From: Epiperipatus broadwayi
Lineage: Eukaryota; Onychophora; Udeonychophora; Euonychophora; Peripatidae
NCBI GenBank assembly: GCA_028023455.1
Contig: JAQFVV010006200.1
Span: 4,751,860 to 4,815,859 of the forward strand
Length of the DNA: 64,000 nt
Direction: 5' to 3'
Positions 12,032 through 23,959 of the stretch are shown here, piece by piece. The notes below the pieces were generated by a model. That model made no database searches and was not told the origin of the DNA. It saw only the letters and a program-made list of their open reading frames with translations. Numbering within the stretch: position 1 is the first letter of the stretch; every line of letters starts with the position of its first letter. A program made the position numbers and the translations under genes.

Positions 12032-12885
12032 GGATACATTGCCATTTATATATATATGATAAACAAAACAAGTTATAAATTTCGTAACTTGCTTATAGCT
12101 TGCATTTTATGATCACTAGATGGAGCTTTACCAATAGCCCACTATCAAGCTTTGTTTACATAAACGCTGAGAGAGATAGAATTCAATATCTCTTTCATTG
12201 TTCTCCAACCTTTAAACCATGGTTTCGAGATAGTTGGCTCACGTCAGTAAAGAGTAGGAAGACTAGAAACTAGATCTAAACACCAATTCTTACAATCAGC
12301 ATTTAAGAAACACATTTCTATCAGCTTGAAAGCATGAATTTTTCAGATATGTAAATATCTTCAAATCCAGTCAAACAAACTAGATAGCTATATTGAATTC
12401 TATCTCTCTCAGTGTTTATGTAAACAAAGCTTGATAGTGGGCTATTGGTAAAGCTCCATCTAGTGATCATAAAATGCAAGCTATAAGCAAGTTACGAAAT
12501 TTATAACTTGTTTTGTTTATCATAAATGTATCCTTGAATGTTTTTGCAATGATATAGATTGCAGAGGCTTTTACTATATAGTGAAACTGAACTGAATTCA
12601 GACCCAAATTGCTATCGAGTTTGTTTGACTGGATTTGAAGATATTTATGTATCTGAAAAATTCATGCTTTCAAGCTGATAGAAACGTGTTTCTTAAATGC
12701 TGATTGTAAGAATTGATGTTTAGATCTAGTTTCTAGTCTTCCTACCCTTTACTGATGTGAGCCAACTAGCTCGAAACCATGGTTTAAAGGTTGGAAAACA
12801 ATGAAAGAGATATTGAATTCTATCTCTCTCAGCGTTTATGTAAACAAAGCTTGGTAGTGGGCGTGTGGTAAAGCTGCATCTAGTG
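12032..12885. mobile_element. Complex foldback element with ~275-bp inverted arms
   Basis: The left arm (12114-12389, beginning CACTAGATGGAGCTTTACC) reappears as reverse complement at 12611-12885, ending in AAGCTGCATCTAGTG. A third copy of the terminus, in the same orientation as the right arm, lies between them at about 12390-12523 and runs past the element end into about 56 bases that also form the left flank (12058-12113). The structure therefore combines a foldback transposon with an inverted duplication of its left end and flank. No transposase frame is present. Terminal CACTAGATGG-type ends are common in invertebrate MITEs, but I cannot assign a superfamily. Confidence 0.75.
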
Positions 12886-13011
12886 AATATATATATATAT
12901 ATATATTACAGGTTTGACTCATATAAAAGTATACTATAATAATTGTAAATCAGACTAATTTATTTTAAATGGGACTCTGAATTCATATACATTACATAGA
13001 AAGAGAGAGTA

Positions 13012-13075
13012 GGCTTTCATGGTATAGTGCATTCATTTATTATGCAAAAGGTTCAAATACTACTAGATCTCAAAC
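13012..13075 (+). mobile_element. tRNA-like SINE head
   Basis: An A-box-like TGGTATAGTGCA at about 13019 is followed some 30 bases later by a B-box-like GGTTCAAATAC at 13050. Spacing fits an internal RNA polymerase III promoter. No cloverleaf closes well, so it is a degenerate tRNA-derived SINE rather than a tRNA gene. It lies between two large palindromes. Confidence 0.4.
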
Positions 13076-13232
13076 AATTCCTTAGCCAGATGGAGATTTT
13101 CAAATAATATTAGGATTTTTTTAAATAGCCTGTCCATGAACAAACAACCCAATTATTTATCTAATTATTAATTTAAATAATTTAATATATTAAGCATACA
13201 GTTCTTCTTTTCAAAATAGTTCATAAATATCC

Positions 13233-13835
13233 ATTATAGAAATAAAACAAACTAACTTCTTTTTAAAACTTGTTTTTATATGACTATAATCATGAAAAAA
13301 AAAAAAAAATCCAACGTTTCAACTATTTTATATAGTCTTTTTCAAGGCACATTAAAATAAAATAATATATATATAAATAAATAACATATATTCCAAAAAA
13401 ATAAAAATAAAAAAAATAAAAAATTACAAAAAATATTCATAACCAAAAATTACCTTATCTCACTCCCCTTTCCTATTACCAACAATCACAACTTAAACGT
13501 AAACAATTTCCTTTTTTTTTTTAAATCTATAAAGGATATATATAGATTTAAAAAAAGGAAATTGTTTGCGTTTAAGTTGTGATTGTTGGTAATAGGAAAG
13601 AGGAGTGAGATAAGGTAATTTTTGGTTATGAATATTTTTTGTAATTTTTTTATTTTTTTATTTTATTTTTTTGGAATATATGTTATTTATTATATATATA
13701 TTATTTTATTTTAGTGTGCCTTGAAAAAGACTATATAAAATAGTTGAAACGTTGGATTTTTTTTTTTTTTTTCATGATTATAGTCATATAAAAAACAAGT
13801 TTTACAAAGAAGTTAGTTTGTTTTATTTCTATAAT
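13233..13835. mobile_element. ~600-bp near-perfect palindrome with PLE-type terminal motifs
   Basis: The arms, roughly 13233-13530 and 13540-13835, are reverse complements with only scattered mismatches, most in A/T runs; the centre lies at about 13534. Each arm holds the motif pair CCTTGAAAAAGAC and TTGAAACGTTGG, seen on the plus strand at about 13719-13757 and inverted at about 13310-13350. This fits the pattern CTGAAGAAGGC...CGAAACGTC that I associate with termini of Penelope-like elements. The palindrome thus looks like two PLE ends joined head to head. No reverse transcriptase or endonuclease residues remain. Confidence 0.6.
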
Positions 13836-14172
13836 AATTATTAATTTATAATTGGATCATTAGTAATATATATATATAAAATGTAAAAACCCTCACCAAA
13901 TATACCTATATTGTATTATTGTTAAAAAAATAATCTTAAGAATATAAACGTCTCATTAAAGTTCATTATTCTTTCATTAAGTTCAACCCCTCTTTTTTTT
14001 GTTCTTGCATTGCTTATATTAAATCTTTTTAAAAAAATACACTCCAACACACTTGCTACTTTTAACTGTGTAAATGATACTAAAGAATTTTCTGGCACAA
14101 AATTTTAAAAAAAGGTCCCTAAACAGTAAAAGCTGTATTGTGTTCCTTAAATAAAACGTTGTGAATTGCCAA

Positions 14173-14259
14173 GCGTTGCTGGCCTAGTGGTTAGCATAGC
14201 AACTGGCCCGGGTTCGCTTCCCGCTTTGACATACTTTGACATACGAAAAAAAAAAAAAA
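14173..14259 (+). mobile_element. tRNA-derived SINE with A-tail
   Basis: Starts GCGTTG, has an A box in TGGCCTAGTGGTTAGCA and a B box in GGGTTCGCTTCCC, and ends in CTTTGACATA repeated twice before about 14 A residues. The region between the boxes is shorter than in the copies at 33709 and 51569, with the anticodon arm deleted. Same family as those copies by head and tail sequence. Confidence 0.75.
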
Positions 14260-17200
14260 CCTTTTTTTTTTTCCATTTTCCAAAAAGCTTATTGTCTATC
14301 TCTAAACATTAAAATAAAAAAAATGAAATGTGTCGGGTAGGTACCACCAATAATGATCAATTGGTATCACTTGGTTGTTAGTTACTCTACTTGGCTTAGA
14401 GCAGATTTTATCATATTACAATAATCCAATTTCTTGTACTAAGATTCAGTTTCTCAAAATCGTTTATTATTTATCATCTTTTACCTACTTTGAGTACCTC
14501 AACACAATTTTTCAATTCTATTTATACATCTTATTCTCTATTCTTTCTAAGTTCAAATTATTCTCAAATAAAAACTTCAATTGAATAAAAATTAATATGT
14601 ATAAAATTTTAATTATCTTAGATAATTCCCTGCAATAAATTTCTCATCTAGAATGCAATTATTAAATTAATATTTATTATATATTCTCCTCAAGACTCAT
14701 TAATTCCTTCAATCCTCTTTACTTTTCTATAACTTTTATAATTAATCTGAAATATTCCTTCCTTTAAAATAATTTTCGGAAAAATATTCTTTTTTTTTTG
14801 TTTAATAAATAAAATTATCAAATGGTTTGTTGTTAAAATGTTAACATGAAGGTCCAAGAGAGTTGAAGCTGCTATCCATAGATCTCCAGCTCCAGTCTTT
14901 ATTGTCCCCCTGAATTAAATTAAATATTTTTCTTAATATCAATTAAAATAGACATCTCTGCATTGCATTTTTACTTATATTTTCTGCAATAAATCGTTTA
15001 TTTTATAGATAATTTAGCTTTATGTAGAGATTTTAGAAAGTTTTTCTTTTCAATCTGTATCTTCAAATTTCATCAATTTACTGAGGTTTTTTGTTGTTGA
15101 TATCAGATGATATCACAATCATTTTTTTTATTATTCCACAGACTAGAAGATCCTGACACACTTTCATTTGCACATCGCATGCATTTTTTAATTGCTCTAC
15201 TTGCATAATTATACATCTTCTTTTTACACTTTCAAGGTTTATTCAGCATCTTTATAAATAAACTACTGTTTCTAGACTTGCTTGGAAATTTTCACCTATC
15301 TAAAACTATGTCCTGATTTCATTGGATTCAAACCTTAAATCAACTACCTACATGATATGCACTACACGTCAAGTCTTCCATTATCTATACTTTTCTTGTT
15401 GAATTAAGCTATTTATTTCCAACCAAGTTTTGACTTTTTTTATTCAAGTAGCCAACCCAAATAGCCACATAATTATTGGTCGTTAAATGGTTCTTTAGTT
15501 ATTATTAATTAAAGAGTAAAATGACGAGAGAATTTTTTTTAGAAAACCTCACCAGCCATCATTGCACCACCTTAGTGAATAATATGTTCTTCACTGCTTT
15601 CCTATGAATGGATATGGCCATCGCTTACAGGTGACTGTTTTTCTTATATTTAAATCATTTAAATTTATTTAAATGATTGCAAGATTGATTAGAAAATGAA
15701 TAAACGATAATGTATATATTATACTAAACTAATTTTCGCAGTAGCATTAAAAAGATTAGTGAAATACTTTTACTAATTTATGTATATGTGCATACAGGTG
15801 AATAACTTTTTAATAAACAATATATATTCGTAGAGTAATAAAACCGAATTTCTAATTTATATAATTTTTTAATGATATTTTTAACAGTCTTAAATAATAT
15901 ATTATATAAATTTTGCACCATAATCGAGCGTGTGTGTGCGTGAATAAGTTGTATAAGTGAGTAATTTTTAGCTATCCGGAAGAAAGAGAATTTCTAAATT
16001 ACGGAAGATTTTTATATGTTATTTTAACAATCTTAAATCGTATTTTCCTCGAAGTAGCTAGTATTTTAGTATTATCAAAATCAGAGGTGTTCTTAAAAAT
16101 GAGATGTAAAAGCTGATGTAATCAACGTTTGATTAAAGGCATTGCTATAAATCATTAACTCTAACACTGATATATATATATATTAAGCACGCATACATTA
16201 GATATTACTAGATTATTTTTTGTAAAGCACCTTTTAAAAGAAATTACTTCGTATCTTAAAAGATTGTGATTTTAGACAGAATTCGTCTCTTTATAGGTTC
16301 ATAACTAACAAGTTATACGTTTTAAAAACTCATAGAACCGTAGCTCGATGTAATAAATAGAACACCGATTATATCTAGACTGAATTTTATGCTGATTTTC
16401 TTCTTCATAAGGAAAATTCATATCTATATATGAGCATTTGATTTTTATTGACTTTTCTATTTTGTTTTTTTTTCTTATATATTGTGGAACGTTAATATAG
16501 GATGCAATTAATAAAAGTTAATTATCTTAGCAAATTGCGGGATAAAAACATTTATAAACTTTAATGCATATCGCGTTAACATTATTATAAGTAAGCAAAA
16601 TGTCATTTATATGATAGCGAGAAATTAATGTCGTTGTGAAGATTCGTAATAATAATATTTTCATCAATATATCTTTTTATATACTTTAGGATGATCAGTT
16701 TGATTGCAAGCAATTTTTTTTTATAGCACTGTTATTTTTTTCGTTTTCCTATTATAAACTAAAAATGTGTGCATTATTGATTTGTTTGAATCTAATATAA
16801 TTATTAATTTTTTTTTATAAGTTATCATCTCTTTGAGTCGGAGGATTTCTGAATTCTATTTTGAATAGAAAAATAAAGAAGTGAAGCAAAATAAATTAGA
16901 TCCTAATAAAACTAATTACAATACATATGTATAGAAGGAAGGCATTAAAAGACCTTAGAAGTATTGTTATAAAAAAAATAACGCCTCTAAAATTATCACA
17001 GGTGAAAGACAGTAGTATTTTCTAGTCTTATTCAAATTACACTTTTATGTGTATTTATTTTATAGCATTTTTTAATTAAAATAAACGTTAAGCATAAAAT
17101 AGATAAGATTCAGATTTTGTAGGTAAATTTGAAATTAATAACTGTATATGCACGTGGTAAGAATATCGATTTGTACTTGTTGATGCATCCATTTTCCCTC

Positions 17201-17745
17201 GCTCATAATTGGAGAATTTCCAAATAAGCTTAATTTTTTTTTCAATTAGTCAACCCATAAAAACGTAATTAATAATCCAATTATTGGTTGGCTACGGGTA
17301 GTTAATTATTAAATCGAAGTAAACAAAATATCAGTTAATTGGATTGTGGGAATGGTTGTCTGCGGACTCTTTAAAAATGTTTTACGTAATTGCTTTTTAT
17401 TTCATATATTTGCAATATAATCGATTGCTAAAATCAATATACGCTCAAACATTTAATTAAGTACCAGGCTGAAATTGGTAGTTTACCAATTAAATTTAGA
17501 TTAACCTGATCACAAAGATTTAACTTAAAAATCATGTCATTCCAAATGAAATTAATGTATTGATATGCAATTACAGAGAGACAACGTGTAGAATTTAAAA
17601 TAACTGAACAGGTTGTTTGTTCCAGAGTTTAAAAATAGATGAGAGTAAAAACAATTTAAAGTATTGTTTAAAGAAGCCATTATCCAGTCTATATAAAACA
17701 TTTAGTTTACTGGAAATTTGGACTTCTATTCAAATACAGAATTAA
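14260..17745. other. Stretch without recognised repeats or genes
   Basis: About 3.5 kb with no repeat partner in the window and no coding frame. CpG dinucleotides are more frequent at 15900-17500 than elsewhere, so this may be low-copy sequence; that is an impression, not a count. Confidence 0.45.
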
Positions 17746-17749
17746 ATTA

Positions 17750-17942
17750 TATACATTCAAAGATCAGCCTTTCAAGCTAATTGTGCATGCGTCTTCTGCG
17801 AGTGTTAAATAATAAATGAATACTTCACTCTACCTGCATAAATACTATATCTTGTATTGTAGAGTGAAGTATTCATTTATTATTTAATACTCGCAGAAGA
17901 CGCATGCACAATTAGCTTGAAAGGCTGATCTTTGAATGTATA
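17750..17942. mobile_element. 193-bp hairpin element with 84-bp arms
   Basis: The left arm 17750-17833 and the right arm 17859-17942 are reverse complements with one mismatch, separated by a 25-base loop. The arms contain CGTCTTCTGCGAG, CpG-bearing and less AT-rich than the surroundings. No frame is open, and no target-site duplication is obvious. It fits a recently arrived foldback MITE or snapback element. Near-perfect arms imply recent origin or ongoing gene conversion. Confidence 0.85.
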
Positions 17943-18764
17943 CAATTGTATGCATAGCGTCAGATAAAAATAAATGCTTATTTACTTAGAATTAAATTAT
18001 GTAATATATTGAATTTTAATTAAACTAATGTCTTTATGAATATTTAATTTTTTTTATTATATGTTTATGGATGCTTTATGCTTTATGATAGGTGAATCTA
18101 CTAGCCTTTCTTACATTGGGTAGAGAATCATTATCGATCAAAACAAATCCGTGTTTGAACTATTCATTACATATTGTTTAACTGGTAAAGTTAACAATCA
18201 TTAATGTAGACTTTTTCAGTTGCAATCTTCGATAAAAGTGCATCAGCTTTTTCTTTATAAATGTGATGTGAATTGGAATGGTAATACATTCTATTTGTTA
18301 AAGTTGATTTTTGTTGCTTTAGTTATATCTTTTGAAATCTGGATTGTTTTTCCATTGACCTATTACGTGTTTATTAGGTTTTTACAATATGAATGCAGGC
18401 ATTGAATAGCAATAGTGGAATCTTCTGAGAAAATGTAAAAGTTGTTTTATAAAGAGAAAAATCAAGTTTGTTGTAATCATAAGATGCATGAGTTTTATAT
18501 ATGAAAATAGATTTATATGTTTTAGATTTTGGGTGAAATAATAGTTTAAGAAATATGGCTTTTTTAAGCTAATATTTGTAAATGTTTTAATTAAAGTTGT
18601 AATAAGTTGTAATAAGTTTCAACTTATTTATCTATGTCTGTAGAATATATTACATTTACATTACAATTATTATTAGAATTCAATTTCATTATTTTAATAA
18701 TAGAGTTTAATGTGTTTAATAATTAATTATGTACAAACCATAGTTGATTTACTATATTATGGAC

Positions 18765-18965
18765 TATTACTACTACTACCACTACTACTACAAACACTAT
18801 CACTACTTCTACTATTCTTCTGCTACTCCTACTTTTCCTATTATACTACCACCACCACAACCACTTCCACTACTACTACTGCTACTGCTGCTTCTACTAC
18901 TACTATTATTACTATTGCTACTACTACTACTGTGGCTACTACTACTACTACTATTACTATTGTTG
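18765..18965 (+). repeat. Imperfect (ACT/CTA)n trinucleotide repeat
   Basis: About 200 bases of ACT-type triplets with interruptions. It produces artefactual Leu/Tyr/Thr-rich frames on the plus strand and Val-rich frames on the minus strand. None has flanking protein-like sequence, so I do not call a gene. Confidence 0.85.
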
Positions 18966-18969
18966 TTAT

Positions 18970-19550
18970 TGGGTGTTGTTTATGTCTTTTGTTTGAGCCA
19001 TTTAAATTCAATAAAATATTATTAAGTGATAAAATTTCAGTTTTATGTGAGATTGCAAGAGAATTAGAAATACAATGGAACCACAAACTATTTTGTTTTG
19101 AGGCCCTCACCTCACATTCAATGCAACTGTATATAATAGCTCATGTTTTGTTAATAAACAATGATTGAAACAGAATACCTATTGTTTAGTAAATTATAAA
19201 TGTACAGTACTTTTCAATGGAGGCTTTTTTATAAATCAAGATTTAAAAAAATGAATAATGCAGTTATTGATAATATATTGAGGGAACAGATTTATATACC
19301 TGTTATTAAGTGTGTATTCATTCATGCATTCACTAAAGCAAAAACATTAAGCAAAAACATAACAATGATCTTGTTTATCAATAAATTAGTATATCTTTAT
19401 TTTGACATTTTAAAAACAAACTTTTTGTCTGTTTTAAAATTTTGTAAAATTTTTAGCATTACATTCAGAAAATGAATTTATAACACAAAATATAAAACAT
19501 TAAATTCTGAAAAGATAATAAAAGATAATAAAGCATATGTGTTTTCAACA
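18970..19550. other. AT-rich stretch without a recognised feature
   Basis: Two open frames (to 19168 and at 19200-19475) are AT-rich, have no recognisable motif and lack a partner elsewhere. I consider them chance. Confidence 0.55.
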
Positions 19551-19551
19551 T

Positions 19552-19619
19552 AAACAGAAGATATTTTATTAATATATATATATAATAAACAGAAGATATT
19601 TTATTAATATATATATAAT
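19552..19619 (+). repeat. 33-35-bp tandem duplication
   Basis: AAACAGAAGATATTTTATTA followed by an AT run occurs twice back to back, starting at 19552 and 19587. The units differ only in AT-run length. Confidence 0.85.
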
Positions 19620-19821
19620 CCACATACATTTAATTATTTACATTTTTTTAATAGCATATAATTGAAGTTGGGTAGTTAGATACAACATAATTAATGGCTC
19701 TACTATAATGTGTTTTTTTTCTAAGTTTATAATAAGCTTGATTCAAGTTTGTTAAGTAGTTTTAGCTAGATTTGCTTTAATACATTGTACAGGTTTACTC
19801 TTGCATTTATATATGTGATAT

Positions 19822-19905
19822 ATGCCGGAATCGAACTCAGACTTTCACACGACCTACAACTCTCAGTGCCATCTTATATTGCTGACCCACCTAATCACAT
19901 ACATA
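19822..19905 (-). mobile_element. tRNA-derived SINE head, minus strand
   Basis: On the minus strand GTGGGTCAGCAATATAAGAT (A-box region) is followed by GAGTTCGATTCC (B box, reverse complement at 19827-19838) and CGGCATAT. Its 5' half matches 20166-20216 in opposite orientation. The sequence beyond the SINE (19938-19990) recurs at 4033-4090. Confidence 0.6.
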
Positions 19906-20135
19906 TTGAAAAGATAAATAATCATCAATATACGTATTTCATGCTAAACTAACACTCATCAGTTGGTCCAGATTACTATCTCCACACATATATACAATCA
20001 ATACTCAGCTTTATACTAAGATAGCCAATCTTCATACTTCAATGGACAGGCCTCAAACTACTCCAACCACAACTCTTCAGCCTTCCATTTCATTGAAAAT
20101 CTGATGATGGAGTGTTCAAAGCCCACGTTGGTGCC

Positions 20136-20216
20136 AAGGTTGGTGATTATTTATCTTTTCAACGTTGTGTGATCAGATGGGTCAGCAATATAAGATGACC
20201 CTGAGAGTTCTAGATT
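20136..20216 (+). mobile_element. Second, inverted copy of the same SINE head
   Basis: GGGTCAGCAATATAAGATG, then CTGAGAGTTCTAG, mirrors 19858-19935. The two form inverted arms around a 200-base centre, either two insertions in opposite orientation or a foldback derivative. The B box is lost in this copy. Confidence 0.55.
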
Positions 20217-20594
20217 TGCTTTGTAAACTGTAGTCTCAATTTAAAAAGAATTAAGTAGACAATGCTTTAAGTTAAGTGATCAAATAGATGTTAGCACTTG
20301 ATAGTTAAAGTATGTCATTACTGTGAAGTAACTTCTTTAATGCTGCAAACATGTTAATATTACAAATGATGTAACTGAATAAGAGCAATACCTATAATGC
20401 AGTACCCTCACATATATAATAAAACTAGCTTTTTATTTTTATTTTTAGAAAACGTTCATCATTTTTTTCAAACATATGAAAGAGCTAATTTATTTACATA
20501 TTTTATATAAAATAGTTTTTATTAAAGAGTGATGAAAATTATACATATATATTAAAGCAAAGATTTTCATCAGTGAAAGGTGTAAACATATGTT

Positions 20595-22211
20595 TTGTAT
20601 GTATTTGCTTGTTACTATGATTCTGTGCATATTGACTCGGAGTTATTTCAATCTCTGAATATACCTATTCTTATTCTATGTATTTGAGTTAACCTTTTAA
20701 CAAATAGAGAAATGTTTATTACTCTAAATGGCAAAATGTCTCTGGGTTTAAACCCTCTAATTCAATTCCACAAGGTTCTCCTTTGAGTTCCTTATTCTTT
20801 ATTATTTATATTATCCCCCTCCCCAATCAAAGAGAAATTACCTGGCATTCATATTCCATTGATTAATAAGACAATCAAGCATGTATCCTTTATGGATGAT
20901 CTTGTCATTTTTCTTCCCTTCAAGAAGTATCTTCCTTTGCTCATTTCAATTATGGAAGATTATACTACTCAGTTTAAGCTTCAATTTAATCTTAAATAAT
21001 CGACATTGAAAATACTCTCTGGCAAGAATACTTCATCTCCTTTCGCTGCACCACCTCATAACTTTCTTGGCTTTCCCATTTACAAATCAATAAATGCCAT
21101 GAGAATGTCAATTCAGAACTCTCTTCTCTCATCTTTAGAAAATATAATTAATTCCCTATTCAGGGCATACCTTTCTCTGTATGAAAAATCTATCCTATTA
21201 ACATCTTGATTTTTTCCAAAAATAACCTATTATATGCCAATTATCAATTATACTAATGCATTTAAAAAAAAAGATAAATTTGTTTTGTTACAAATTGATT
21301 TGCAATCAACATTAGAACATTGCACAAACATACCAAAGATAAGGACCTTTATCTTCACTTAATCTCTATCTTTTATTTTCAGAAATCATTTAATTATGTC
21401 TTTAAATTTGTTTCTGAGTACTCAGATGCTCTAAAATTTGTCCTGGTTAACCCTACTGAGACACTGCCATCCAATAGTGATATGTTTTTTTATTCTATAA
21501 TCAAATACATTTCTGCTTAAATTGATCTGTGTCACATGACCTTTTCTGGGAAAATATTTTACTGGCAGGCTTATAATATGACTCATAGTGATAACCAATC
21601 TCAGCAGCTGTCTCTACTTTATCTCACTTATAAACAGATTATCTCAAAAATTCAAATGTTGGTATCTGAAATCAAAATACCTCAATTTCCTTATTAAAAT
21701 CAATTTAGAAACTCTGTCCACTAGACTTTTTTATCACAAAGAATGGTGAATGTTAACTCTGACTCTACTTATCCACTCTGTCACAAATCTGAAAGAACAA
21801 TACATCATATTTTTCTATAATGTTCTGCTCTTCTAGTCTATAGAAATATTATTAAGTCAATCGCCAGATCACATGCTCCATCTATGGATACTCCCATTGA
21901 CAGTATGAAATGTGATCTCTTTCCCTCAATTGGGATCATTATTTTCATTATATTTACTTTTTGGTTTTTGAGATACCAGTTTACTTAAAATCAAAAATAC
22001 AGACAGAGCATTAGTCCCTTCAGATATAGTACACACCACATGGACCCTTGTTTCGCTTCCTTTTCCTCTGTAAACAGTTTTTTTCTTACGTATGTATTAA
22101 ATGTACCTTTTTCATTAATATATGTAAACTATTTTATGTGCCTGTATTATCTATTTGTAAAGAATTTTTTTTTTTGTAAATTAATCTTTGAATATACTAA
22201 AAAAAAAAAAA
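20595..22211 (+). pseudogene. 5'-truncated non-LTR retrotransposon (LINE) with A-tail
   Basis: Reverse transcriptase motifs appear in order across shifting frames: YDSV at about 20616 (block A, usual FDSV type), NREMFITLNGK near 20705, SIPQGSPLSSLFFIIYI at about 20760-20815 (QGSPLSP block), FMDDLVIF at about 20890 (the catalytic x-x-DD block, with M for the commoner A), and FLGFPI near 21065. About 800 bases later PLCHKSERTIHHIF (21760-21820) matches the C-terminal CCHC-like knuckle of LINE proteins, with the first Cys replaced by Tyr. The element ends in about 12 A at 22200-22211. Frameshifts and stops make it dead. A-tail, MDD box and terminal knuckle fit an L1/Tx1- or R2-related group; the exact clade is uncertain. 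Confidence 0.8.
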
Positions 22212-22239
22212 TGTTTTAAAAAACAAATCAAGATTGAAT

Positions 22240-22285
22240 CGTTTTTACCAGGTCACTAATGCCATTATCAAGGTAGGGAAGATCA
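22240..22285 (-). repeat. PLE-type terminal motif, isolated
   Basis: On the minus strand CCTTGATAATGGCATTAGTG is followed by CCTGGTAAAAACGATTCAAT. It shares its first 14 bases with the motif at 49884-49921 and fits the same CTGAAGAAGGC...GAAACG pattern. It directly follows the LINE A-tail, with no PLE coding relic beside it. Confidence 0.45.
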
Positions 22286-22299
22286 CCCAAACTGTTGTA

Positions 22300-22880
22300 G
22301 AGAATTGATGAAAATAACAGTTGGATTCAAATGTAATTTATCATTTATGACTATTTCCCCTTTTTCTTTTAATTCTTCTCTAAGTTTTTATTGAATAAGA
22401 TATTTTTTTTTACCTATATAGTAGATTTGAAATTATTATTATTATTATTTATTAATTTATACAAATAAAATATATTAACACAAAATTTCATTCTCATCCT
22501 ACTAAGCCCTTATTGCGATTTTATGTAGAAAAGACTGCCATACACAATTTAAATATTTATACCGTCTTTGATTTTAAATGCAGTATAAAATAAGCTAAAA
22601 ATAAAATCAAAAGCAATTAATTATATTACTGCAATATGTTAATTATACGTAATAAAATGTTGATTATATCATATTTTGTACTTATATATAATATTGAAAT
22701 AATTTAATTACAGTTATATATATTTTTTAATTTGTTTTTTTATTTCATTAGATAAATTGTTTAATAATTTAGGAACATAATGATTTTTTTTAAATGTATT
22801 TATCTAAAGTAAATGTAATCAAAAGTGTATGTATAGAAAATATGATACTTATTGATCAGATTGTAGTAGTATGATTTCCT
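22300..22880. other. AT-rich stretch without a recognised feature
   Basis: Includes a short ATT trinucleotide run at 22434-22449. No gene or repeat boundary seen. Confidence 0.6.
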
Positions 22881-22898
22881 ATTTTAGTTCCATATTTT

Positions 22899-23006
22899 CC
22901 TTTCATATATCATAGCATCTGCCGGGACGCGGACCCACACCCGTCTGCAACCAACTACTTGCTTGCATGGCGGCTGCGATACCTCTCGGCTAACAACGCA
23001 AGACTC
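22899..23006 (-). mobile_element. tRNA-derived SINE with 14-bp target-site duplication
   Basis: On the minus strand it starts GCGTTGTTAGCCGAGAGG (A box), has the B box GGGTCCGCGTCCC, and ends in CAGATGCTATGATA with a short A-rich tail. TAGTTCCATATTTT flanks it at 22885-22898 and 23007-23020. The clean duplication and strong CpG content suggest a fairly recent insertion. Same head and tail pattern as 33709-33810, 51569-51666 and 60457-60564. Confidence 0.9.
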
Positions 23007-23399
23007 TAGTTCCATATTTTAATTTAACATTTTCATTCTATGCAAGACTCTTGTTTTTCTATGACAAACTTCAAATTGTTTTATAAAAGATTTTTTGAAA
23101 ACATTATTATTTATTTATTTTTTCTATAATTATAAATTGAGAATTTTATTAAATAATAAAATATTATTTTTGTAGTCAATATCTTGCTAGTATAATTTCT
23201 TTATTATATTAACTATCCTTTTTGGCGGTAACGTTACTTTTTTAAAATTAAAATAGATTGTCATGATTCACATAAAAATTTATATAAATGGCAAGGCCAT
23301 TTTTTTAAAAAAAGCACTGTTAGTCTACCTTTATATTTGATCTGTTCTAGCACTGTAGGTAGTAGAGCTTGCCCACGATCCATACATTGGCTTTGAACT

Positions 23400-23935
23400 A
23401 ATATTTTGCCACTTTGCTATTGCATTAAGTTATGTATCGTTGCACATTGTATTATTGTTGTAAATATAATCATATGTATAAAAATGTACATTAATAGTTT
23501 TGTATTTCAAACGAAGATAATTTATTATCATAACTTTGAATTTTATTCCATTTATATAAATTCCATGGTCAAAGTACCAATAGACACTTTTATTAAAGCT
23601 TTCCGAATAATTCTTAATTGCAATACTAATATTACTATTTGCATTCAGAATTACAGAGTCATTAGCATATTGAAATCTTGTTCTTTTAATATTTCCTAAG
23701 TTATTTATAAAAATAAAAAACAACAAAGAACTAAATACAGAACCTAGAGAAATTCCATATACATTTTTTTTGCGTATTATTCAATACATTTGATATTTTT
23801 ATTACAGCATATCTATTATTTAAGTAAATTATGAATTAGATTAAAATGTGCCGCTTATTCCATAATTTCTAAATTATGAATTGTTCATAATATCAAAAGC
23901 CTTATAAAAATTTAATACTTGTATATATGTACTTG
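23400..23935 (-). pseudogene. Non-LTR retrotransposon reverse transcriptase fragment
   Basis: The minus strand reads FYKAFDIMN (block A, F-x-K-AFD), then NYGISGTF, then GISLGSVFSSLLFFIFINNL (the G-(V/I)-P-QGSVLGPLLF-x-(I/L)-YIN-(D/N)-L block), and FQYANDSVIL (the x-YADD-(T/S)-V-x-L active site, with Asn for one Asp). Order and spacing are those of a CR1/L2/Jockey-type LINE. The lost Asp and several stops show it is inactive. The last about 98 codons (23726-23430) remain open. Both 5' and 3' parts of the element are missing, and no target-site duplication is visible. Confidence 0.8.
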
Positions 23936-23959
23936 TTTTTATCTGTAAAATTCTCAGTT

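Noticed and set aside
18710-19168. 152-codon open frame, the longest in the window
   Set aside because: Its central part is an imperfect ACT repeat, other frames are open there too, and its ends have no protein-like motif.
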